Shown here in pieces: positions 1-5,218 of a DNA stretch of 5,921 nucleotides (position 1 is the stretch's first letter; each line of letters opens with the position of its first letter). Under the pieces are notes generated by a model, which was not told where the DNA came from, made no database searches, and saw only the letters and a program-made list of their open reading frames with translations. Source of the stretch: Micrococcaceae bacterium (lineage in GTDB: Bacteria; Actinomycetota; Actinomycetes; Actinomycetales; Micrococcaceae); NCBI GenBank assembly GCA_003486025.1, contig DNHA01000352.1, forward strand, positions 1 to 5,921. The letters run 5' to 3'. The position numbers and the translations under genes were made by a program.

Positions 1-29
1 ACGAGGTTGATCAGTAAACGGATACCCAA
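1..29 (-). CDS. Start of a probable ABC transporter permease (partial, runs off the left edge)
   Basis: Only the first ten codons are visible, reading MGIRLLINLV from a TTG start at 29-27. A Shine-Dalgarno GGGAG lies at 41-37 on the minus strand, 7 bases before the TTG. An in-frame TAG at 50-48 excludes any longer form with an ATG, GTG or TTG start. The short basic-then-hydrophobic N-terminus is typical of DppB/OppB-type inner-membrane permeases, which usually follow a family 5 solute-binding gene. Here the gap after the binding-protein stop codon is 31 bases, which fits one operon. The role, forming half of the membrane channel for the imported solute, is inferred from context because the visible sequence is too short for a domain call. 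The alternative is that this is chance coding and the real gene starts outside the window. Confidence 0.5.
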
Positions 30-60
30 AAGATTTCTCCCGGTCAGCTAGCTAGTTCGA

Positions 61-1581
61 CTACTTCCAACCAAGGTTTGTCAGGTCCAGCGCCTCGGTG
101 ACCGAGTTCGCGGGGATACCGGTGACATTCGCATCGGCAACAACAATGTTCGGGAAGATGAACAGCGTATCGGCGGCTGCGTCGTCAACGATGGTCCGTA
201 CGACCTTCTTCATCCCCTCCACATAGCCTGCTTCATCTGCGGCGTCCGCACTCGCGGCGAGGTCTTTGATCTTTGAATTGTCATAACCCAGGTAGTAGTC
301 CGGGTTGTTGAACATGGAAAGCACATCGCGGCTTTCCACTGCCAGCACCACCGACATCTGGTAATCATGCTTGGTGAAGACCTCATCAAGCCAGACGGCT
401 GGGAATTCGGAGGATTCAATCTTTGCGTTGATTCCAACCTCTGCCAGCTGCGAAACAACAATTTCCGAGACGGCCGTGGCATAAGGTCGGGTCGGCACGG
501 TGAAAGTGATGTTCAGGTTTTCCGCTCCGGCATCCTTGAGCAAGGATTTCGCCTTGGCAGGATCATACGGGTACACGTCGTTGAGGTCTTCATAGTATGG
601 GTCCGTGGTCGGCACCGGACCGCCGACCTTCGTGCCGTAGCCATTCCATGCGGTGTCGATGACCGCCTGCCGGTCAATCGCGTACATCACTGCCTGGCGT
701 ACGCGTTTGTCATCAAACGGCGCCTTCTTGTTGTTCATCGACAAGATGATTTCACCGTTGGAGGTGCCGTCCAGTACCTGGTATTTGGGATCCGATTCAA
801 AGCTGGAGAGCAGCTCCGGGGATTGCATGTTGTACACGACGTCAACGTCGCCGGACTGCAGCGCGTTGGTGGTGGCAACCGCATCGGCAAAGTAGCGCAG
901 TGTCGCGGTCTGAATCGCAGGCTTTTCACCCCAGTAATCATCGCGGGTGGCAAATTCTATGGATTGGCCGCGGTTCCACGCATCGATGGCGTACGGACCG
1001 GTGCCGATGGCCTTGTTGGCGAGGTCATCCACACCGCTGGGATCAAAGATCGCACCGACCAAGGTTCCCATGTCGAAGAGCCAGGCGTTGCTCGGCTTCT
1101 TCAGCGTGATGGCAACTTCGGTGTCGGAATTGACCTTGACGGAGTCGACGACATCCATCTTCTTTTTCAGGCTTGAGATCCACGCATCGGACTTCACCCG
1201 TTCGATGCTGAACTTCACGTCATCGGCGGTGAACGCTTCGCCATTGGAGAAGGTTGCCCCCTCGCGGAGCTTGAACGTGTAGGTCTTGTTTCCGTTGCTC
1301 AGTTCCCATGATTCGGCCAGCAGCGGCTGGATTTCACCGTCTTGGTCGATTTCCACGAGGCCCTCATAAACGTTGGACATCAGCGCCTGGGGTATGGCTG
1401 CGCCCGCGGTGGTGGTGAAATCCAGGTTGACCGGCTCTCCGGTGAGCGCGAGCGTCACTCCGGTTTTTGATGCAGTACCGTCGGCGCTTCCGCCTCCAGA
1501 ACCCGCTGAACAGGCGGTGAGGGCCAGTGAGCCAGCCATAACTACCGCAGCCAGGCGGACGTGATTCTTTTTCGCGCTCAT
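61..1581 (-). CDS. ABC transporter substrate-binding lipoprotein, family 5 (peptide/nickel type)
   Basis: This 506-residue protein should capture a solute outside the membrane and deliver it to an ABC permease. The N-terminus is a lipoprotein signal: basic residues K4-K5, a hydrophobic core at about 9-22, and lipobox LTAC with lipidated C24. A Gly/Ser-rich linker follows to about residue 40. The SBP_bac_5 fold is recognisable from the block around 88-128 (AESW, YTFKLREGATFSNG, FTADDVKFSIER), GTGPY at 193-197, the DDYWG block near 214-218, and DKRVRQAVMYAIDR at 281-294. Length is normal for the family and the frame is intact. The ATG is preceded by GGAGA at 1590-1586, 4 bases upstream. Family members bind oligopeptides, dipeptides, nickel, glycosides or opines, and the sequence does not decide which. 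The divergent GntR gene and the operator between them suggest solute-dependent control. The downstream permease start supports an import operon; no ATPase gene is in view. Confidence 0.93.
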   Translation of the reverse strand: MSAKKNHVRLAAVVMAGSLALTACSAGSGGGSADGTASKTGVTLALTGEPVNLDFTTTAGAAIPQALMSNVYEGLVEIDQDGEIQPLLAESWELSNGNKTYTFKLREGATFSNGEAFTADDVKFSIERVKSDAWISSLKKKMDVVDSVKVNSDTEVAITLKKPSNAWLFDMGTLVGAIFDPSGVDDLANKAIGTGPYAIDAWNRGQSIEFATRDDYWGEKPAIQTATLRYFADAVATTNALQSGDVDVVYNMQSPELLSSFESDPKYQVLDGTSNGEIILSMNNKKAPFDDKRVRQAVMYAIDRQAVIDTAWNGYGTKVGGPVPTTDPYYEDLNDVYPYDPAKAKSLLKDAGAENLNITFTVPTRPYATAVSEIVVSQLAEVGINAKIESSEFPAVWLDEVFTKHDYQMSVVLAVESRDVLSMFNNPDYYLGYDNSKIKDLAASADAADEAGYVEGMKKVVRTIVDDAAADTLFIFPNIVVADANVTGIPANSVTEALDLTNLGWK

Positions 1582-1657
1582 GAGATCTCCATCGGGTCAT
1601 CAACCATGCCAGTGATGTGATCCATACAACACCATATATGCTGATATTTCTACTAGG

Positions 1658-1686
1658 TTCTCTGGTCTTACCAGTGATCGTAATAT
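1658..1686 (+). promoter_or_regulatory. Possible promoter of the GntR gene, overlapping the operator
   Basis: A -10-like TAATAT (1681-1686, 4 of 6 consensus bases) follows a weak -35-like TTCTCT (1658-1663, 3 of 6) by 17 bases. The palindromic operator at 1662-1674 would lie mainly in the spacer, a position suited to autorepression. The -10 is part of the palindrome TAATATTA (1681-1688). A second possible -10, TATCTT at 1720-1725, has no matching -35. For the transporter on the other strand the best -10-like element is TATATG (1638-1633), also with a poor -35. These assignments rest only on loose consensus matches in an AT-richer stretch. Confidence 0.3.
1662..1674. promoter_or_regulatory. 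Probable GntR/FadR-type operator, CTGGT-N3-ACCAG
   Basis: A perfect inverted repeat with 5-base arms and a 3-base spacer reads CTGGTCTTACCAG; on the minus strand the spacer is AAG. It matches the TGGT-N3-ACCA pattern known for FadR-subfamily regulators such as FadR and PdhR. It lies 86 bases upstream of the GntR start and 81 bases upstream of the transporter start, so one site could control both divergent units. The dyad continues imperfectly outward (TC on the left pairs with GA on the right after one mismatch). An 8-base copy of its right flank, CCAGTGAT, recurs at 1609-1616 and could be a weak second half-site. Binding by the adjacent regulator is inferred. Confidence 0.7.
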
Positions 1687-1759
1687 TAGTGCCCAAGGCA
1701 GAGGGGGCGCGAACCGCGCTATCTTTGTCCCAACGCACCCTCGTTCAAAGGATGGCCCC

Positions 1760-2539
1760 ATGAGCAAGCTGACCTTCACCCCGGCCGTACCAACGCTGAC
1801 CTATGAGCGCGTGGTGCAGCAAATCGAAGAGGCAATTCTCTCCAAGGAAATCGAGCCCGGCCAGCATCTGCCCAGCGAGCGGGAATTGATGGTGCAGTTT
1901 TCCGTCAGCCGGTCCACGGTGCGGGAGGCATTGCGTGTTTTGCAAAGCCAAGGGCTCATTGCCTCGCGGCCAGGAAGCCGCAGCGGTCCGGTGGTCCTGC
2001 CGATTTCCTCGGATATTCTGGAGCGTTCCTTCGCCAATATGGCGCGGGTCGCTTCCCTGTCCTTAGCCGAGCTGGTGCAGTTTCGGATCGTGTTGGAAAG
2101 CTCGGCCTGCCAGCTGGCCGCGGTGATGCACAATCAGGCGCAGCTGGCCACGATGCGTGATGCCATCGAACGGATGGAGCTCAAAACAACTAGCGGCTCG
2201 GAGGCCTTCAACCGGGCCGACCTGGATTTCCATGCAGCGGTGTGGGAAGCGAGCCACAACGGGATTCTGCGGATCTGCGGCGAAGCGGTCTCCGGGGCCA
2301 TCTTGAACGTGATGGACGAGCAAATGAGCCATTCGGAGAACGAATCGCGCGAAATGAAGAAGGTTGTCGCGCTGGACCGGGCAATCTTTGACGCCATTGC
2401 CCGCGGAGATTCTGCGGCCGCTGGCAAAGCCGCTAAAACGGCCATCTCTTCCTACTTCAATGCAGCTTTGGATGCCGAGGCGCTGCGCGGCGTTCAGGCC
2501 CTGATCGGCGAGGCAAATGGCGCAGAAACGCGGTCCTAG
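1760..2539 (+). CDS. GntR-family transcriptional regulator, FadR subfamily (wHTH + FCD)
   Basis: This 259-residue DNA-binding regulator has an N-terminal winged helix-turn-helix at about 14-80. Family hallmarks are LPSERELMVQFSVSRSTVREAL (37-58), with recognition-helix residues R51 and R55, and the RPGSRSG wing at 70-76. An all-helical FCD ligand-binding domain follows at about 103-235. It keeps the D-x3-H pair (D154, H158), but the two later histidines normally completing the metal site appear replaced by D206 and A228 or neighbours, so effector binding may be metal-independent. The ATG has a good AAAGGA ribosome binding site at 1747-1752, 7 bases upstream. The gene is divergent from the family 5 transporter and a TGGT-N3-ACCA operator lies between them, so it probably controls both units in response to the solute or a catabolite. 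Its stop codon overlaps that of the convergent acetyltransferase gene. The specific effector cannot be read from sequence. Confidence 0.92.
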   Translation: MSKLTFTPAVPTLTYERVVQQIEEAILSKEIEPGQHLPSERELMVQFSVSRSTVREALRVLQSQGLIASRPGSRSGPVVLPISSDILERSFANMARVASLSLAELVQFRIVLESSACQLAAVMHNQAQLATMRDAIERMELKTTSGSEAFNRADLDFHAAVWEASHNGILRICGEAVSGAILNVMDEQMSHSENESREMKKVVALDRAIFDAIARGDSAAAGKAAKTAISSYFNAALDAEALRGVQALIGEANGAETRS

Positions 2540-3168
2540 AGATCTTTGCGCATCACCAGGCGCGGCATTCTGCTGGCTACCGCATCAGTGACGCCAATGA
2601 CCTTGAATCCCACCGACTCGAACATCTTGCGCGTGCCCACAAAAGCCATGGTCAGATCCATGCGTCCTTCGGGGTCCACCGGGTAGGCTTCGACAGCCGG
2701 AGCTCCTAGCGCTTTGGCATAGCCCAAAGCTCCTTCGAGCATGTGGGTGGTTACGCCTTGCCGACGGAAACCGCTTCGCACCACCACGCAGATGATGCTC
2801 CATACCGCGACGCCATCCACCGGTCGAATCAGCTTTGAACGCTCCAGCAACGGAATCTGAGAGCGCGGGCTGATGCTGCACCAGCCCACCGGCACTCCGT
2901 CCTTATAGGCCAGCACACCAGGCGCAATGGGCTCGGCGCTCAAGGCGCGCATTGCGTCCACGCGGTTTCCCGCACCTAGCGTCTGGATCTCCTTGGCGCC
3001 TAAACGATGAGATAAACACCAACAGTGCTTTTCGCGTCCCGTGGGATTCACTACCGCTGCGAAATCCTCAAATCGCTGCTCAACCACCGGCAAAACTTCC
3101 CATCGCGCATCTTCCGCAACAGGCCCCTGAATGATAGATTCCATGGCACTATCTTGCGCTTCCTCCAC
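2536..3168 (-). CDS. GNAT-family N-acetyltransferase
   Basis: This 210-residue cytoplasmic enzyme probably transfers an acyl group from acetyl-CoA to an amine; the acceptor is unknown. The GNAT core runs from about 80 to 208. Strand 4 (AVWSIICVVV, 121-130) leads into the acetyl-CoA pyrophosphate loop RSGFRRQGVT (131-140, with the R/Q-x-x-G part at 135-138) and helix 3. The later MFESVGFKVIG (182-192) is the usual C-terminal GNAT element. A CWCLSHR motif (49-55) marks an actinobacterial subgroup whose function I do not know. The longest frame starts with GTG (3168), which has no convincing Shine-Dalgarno. An ATG eight codons later (3144) has a GGAGGA, but about 16 bases away, too far to be ideal. 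The true start is therefore uncertain; both leave the domain intact. It is transcribed towards the GntR gene, sharing CTAG at the stops, and away from the kinase operon. Confidence 0.85.
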   Translation of the reverse strand: MEEAQDSAMESIIQGPVAEDARWEVLPVVEQRFEDFAAVVNPTGREKHCWCLSHRLGAKEIQTLGAGNRVDAMRALSAEPIAPGVLAYKDGVPVGWCSISPRSQIPLLERSKLIRPVDGVAVWSIICVVVRSGFRRQGVTTHMLEGALGYAKALGAPAVEAYPVDPEGRMDLTMAFVGTRKMFESVGFKVIGVTDAVASRMPRLVMRKDL

Positions 3169-3227
3169 CGGCAGCGATAGTCCCGACAGAATCTTCGGGT
3201 TTTCCCTACCTTTCTTCTCCGGCTCAC

Positions 3228-3258
3228 TTGGTGTTGCCGGAAGACGGCTCAGAATACT
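3228..3258 (+). promoter_or_regulatory. Possible promoter for a leaderless kinase operon mRNA
   Basis: A -10-like AATACT (3253-3258) ends 8 bases before the kinase ATG at 3267, so transcription would be expected to start at or next to the A of the start codon. A loose -35, TTGGTG (3228-3233), lies 19 bases upstream of it, or 18 if the -10 is read one base earlier. The kinase start lacks a Shine-Dalgarno, which fits leaderless translation, common in actinobacteria. The heptamer CGGCTCA occurs twice in this spacer (3220-3226 and 3245-3251, 25 bases apart) and could be a regulator site. The rest of the 98-base spacer holds nothing else I can support. Confidence 0.4.
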
Positions 3259-3266
3259 GTTGAACT

Positions 3267-4541
3267 ATGACTTCGACACCAAAGCTTGCCCCGGACGAAA
3301 AATCCGTCCGGCCACCGTTGCGGATCGTCCCGACGATTCTTCACTTAGCAGTACTGGGTACCATCGGCACCGCGATCAGCTGGTTCCTGCTCGGATGGCT
3401 CGCTGCCGGTGCCGCCCTGATTTTCCTCCTGGGTTTCGGCCTCCTTTTGCTCATCGGTTTGCTCTACGCAATGTTTGGGCTCTCCTGGTTTGAGATCCAG
3501 CGTGTTTCAAGCCTCTACGATTTGAACGTTGCTGCCCTTTCGTGGCGTCCACGGCGCCGCGGAGGATTCGGCGAATACATGCGGTCGCTGGCGCGGAATC
3601 TGGCCAGCGGACGCATGTGGGCGGCCTTGGGCAGCTTTGTGCTCTCCTGCATCTTCGGTTCGCTGATGCTCGGCGCGCTGCAGTGGACCGTACATACCGC
3701 GATCGTCGGTTTCGCTCCGCTGAGCGAAACCGAAACGGTGATTGGCCCCTTCAACCTGATCGTGCCATCCACCCAGGCCCCGTGGTTGTTCCTCTTCTCC
3801 ATCGCTGGAGTTGCTGCAGTTATTGGCTTGGCCTTCCTGCACCGGGCCGTCACCTGCGCCATCATCGGTGCGATTGCCCGCGAATCCGAAATGACCGAAC
3901 GGGTACGCAGCAGTTCAGTGCAGCGTGAAGGTGCGGTGCGTGCCGCCGAGGTGGAACGTACCCGCATCGAGCGCGACCTTCACGACGGGGTCCAGCCTCG
4001 CTTGGTTTCGGTGGGCATGACTCTGGGTCTGGCACACCAGCAAATCGATACGGATCCGGCGCAGGCCAAAGAGCTGATCGCTGAGGCCCATGCCTCGACC
4101 AAATCGGCCATTACCGAACTGCGCCAGCTCACCCGCGGCATCTACGCCTCGGTGCTCGATGACCGCGGCCTGGATGCGGCGCTGTCCGCGGTGGCAGGCC
4201 GCAGCCACATCCCGGTGCAGCTTGATGTGCAATTGACCGGGCGCTACCCCCGGGACACCGAATCTGCGGTGTACTTCACCATCGCAGAATCGTTGACTAA
4301 CGCAACCAAGCATTCACGTGCCGCGACCTGCCGGGTGACCGTGCGCGAGCGCGAAGATGCCGGCAAGCGCTGGCTCTGGGCACGTATTGAAGACAATGGC
4401 GTGGGCGGAGCACAAATTCTGCCCGGCGGCGGGCTTGATGGAATCAATAATCGGGTGCTGGCTGCCGGCGGCACGCTGCGCCTGGATAGCCCGCAAGGCG
4501 GTCCTACCGCGGTGGAGGTGAACGTACCATGCGCGTCCTGA
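3267..4541 (+). CDS. Membrane sensor histidine kinase, NarL/DesK type (HisKA_3 + HATPase_c)
   Basis: This 424-residue kinase should autophosphorylate on histidine and pass the phosphate to the regulator encoded next. The N-terminal part (about 24-200) carries four predicted membrane helices near 24-47, 49-72, 118-140 and 172-196. It resembles the actinobacterial 'putative sensor' domain (Pfam PF13796 type), including the conserved cytoplasmic WRPRRRGGFGEY stretch at 93-104. A short linker leads to the HisKA_3 dimerisation helix with RIERDLHDGVQPRL (233-246), phosphoacceptor H239. The ATPase domain shows an N box (E341, N345, with H349), G1 box DNGVGG (376-381) and G2 box GGGLDGINNR (387-396). 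The HDxxxQ phosphatase glutamine position is P244. An in-frame TGA at 3261-3263 means ATG 3267 is the first possible start. It has no Shine-Dalgarno, suggesting leaderless translation. The gene overlaps the regulator by 13 bases. The stimulus is unknown. Confidence 0.93.
   Translation: MTSTPKLAPDEKSVRPPLRIVPTILHLAVLGTIGTAISWFLLGWLAAGAALIFLLGFGLLLLIGLLYAMFGLSWFEIQRVSSLYDLNVAALSWRPRRRGGFGEYMRSLARNLASGRMWAALGSFVLSCIFGSLMLGALQWTVHTAIVGFAPLSETETVIGPFNLIVPSTQAPWLFLFSIAGVAAVIGLAFLHRAVTCAIIGAIARESEMTERVRSSSVQREGAVRAAEVERTRIERDLHDGVQPRLVSVGMTLGLAHQQIDTDPAQAKELIAEAHASTKSAITELRQLTRGIYASVLDDRGLDAALSAVAGRSHIPVQLDVQLTGRYPRDTESAVYFTIAESLTNATKHSRAATCRVTVREREDAGKRWLWARIEDNGVGGAQILPGGGLDGINNRVLAAGGTLRLDSPQGGPTAVEVNVPCAS
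3706..3733. repeat. Perfect 12-bp-stem hairpin inside the kinase gene
   Basis: Arms TCGGTTTCGCTC (3706-3717) and GAGCGAAACCGA (3722-3733) are exact reverse complements separated by the 4-base loop CGCT. No T-run follows, so it is not a typical intrinsic terminator. It falls in codons for about residues 147-156, just after membrane helix 3. It could fold in RNA or act as a protein-binding dyad; no function is established. Confidence 0.75.
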
Positions 4542-5218
4542 TCTGTGAAGATTCGGTGCTCCTGCGTGAAGGATTGGTCAGGTTGCTCGCCCACTCGGGA
4601 CATCAAGTGGTTGCAGACCTGCCGGACACCAGCGGGTTGATGGACTTCTTGGCCCAGGCCGATGAGGATGCCTTCCCGCAGATCGCAATCCTCGATGTGC
4701 GGCTCCCGCCGACCTACACCGACGAGGGAATCCGTGCCGCGCTGGAGGTCCGCAGGAACTATCCGCAGCTGCCGCTGCTGGTGCTCTCCCAGTATGTGGA
4801 GGAGCGCTACGCCTCGGAACTGATCTCCATGCAATCGGGCAGCTTGGGCTATTTGCTCAAGGACCGCGTTGCAGACGTCACCGAATTCATTGCCTCGCTG
4901 GAGCAGATCGCCAGCGGCGGCACAGTACTTGACCAAGAGGTGGTGGCACAGCTGTTGACCAGACGCAACCATGATGACCGCATGCAGCGGCTAACCGACA
5001 GAGAACGCAGTGTGCTCACGGCACTGGCCGAAGGCAAATCTAACCAAGCCATTGCGGCCCTGCTCTTCCTCTCCGAGGCCAGCGTTGAAAAGTACATTAC
5101 CTCGATCTTCCAGAAGCTTGGACTAGAGGCAGATGGGACAGGAAACCGGCGTGTGCTCGCCGCCCTGGCCCATATCGAAACTCTGGGCACGCCTCGCACC
5201 GACAGGACAAAACCATGA
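4529..5218 (+). CDS. NarL/LuxR-family response regulator
   Basis: This 229-residue protein should be the phosphorylation-dependent transcription factor paired with the upstream kinase. The receiver domain (1-120) has the acidic pocket E7-D8, phosphoacceptor D56 in ILDVRLPP, switch residue S87 and conserved K111 in YLLKD, so all key residues are present. A LuxR-type HTH covers about 154-219, with LTDRERSVLTALAEGKSN at 155-172 and the recognition region EASVEKYITSIFQKLGL at 183-199. Position 189 is Y where many NarL relatives have H. The ATG has a strong GGAGG at 4514-4518, 10 bases upstream and inside the kinase gene, and the two genes overlap by 13 bases, implying translational coupling. The stop codon overlaps the next start as ATGA. 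Likely targets are its own operon and envelope-related genes, by inference only. Confidence 0.94.
   Translation: MRVLICEDSVLLREGLVRLLAHSGHQVVADLPDTSGLMDFLAQADEDAFPQIAILDVRLPPTYTDEGIRAALEVRRNYPQLPLLVLSQYVEERYASELISMQSGSLGYLLKDRVADVTEFIASLEQIASGGTVLDQEVVAQLLTRRNHDDRMQRLTDRERSVLTALAEGKSNQAIAALLFLSEASVEKYITSIFQKLGLEADGTGNRRVLAALAHIETLGTPRTDRTKP

Noticed and set aside
44..55. CTAG-rich tandem palindrome after the binding-protein stop, considered as a terminator
   Set aside because: The arms are short and there is no T-run; it lies in a short intra-operon gap before the probable permease start.
532..547. Inverted repeat ATCCTTG-AG-CAAGGAT inside the binding-protein gene
   Set aside because: Seven-base arms with a 2-base loop in coding DNA are compatible with chance, and no terminator or regulatory context is present.
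367..1176. Long plus-strand open frame antisense to the binding-protein gene
   Set aside because: It lies wholly inside the well-supported substrate-binding gene, its translation has no recognisable domain, and long antisense frames are expected in GC-rich coding DNA.
1578..1592. Tiny minus-strand upstream reading frame ATG-GAG-ATC-TCA-TGA overlapping the binding-protein start
   Set aside because: It has no ribosome binding site of its own, and its GGAGA is better explained as the Shine-Dalgarno of the transporter gene.
2521..2560. Search for a bidirectional terminator between the two convergent genes
   Set aside because: The genes overlap at their stops and no stem with a flanking T-run was seen on either strand.
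4244..4972. Minus-strand open frame of 242 codons opposite the kinase-regulator junction
   Set aside because: It is antisense to two genes with intact catalytic motifs, and its translation shows no coherent domain.
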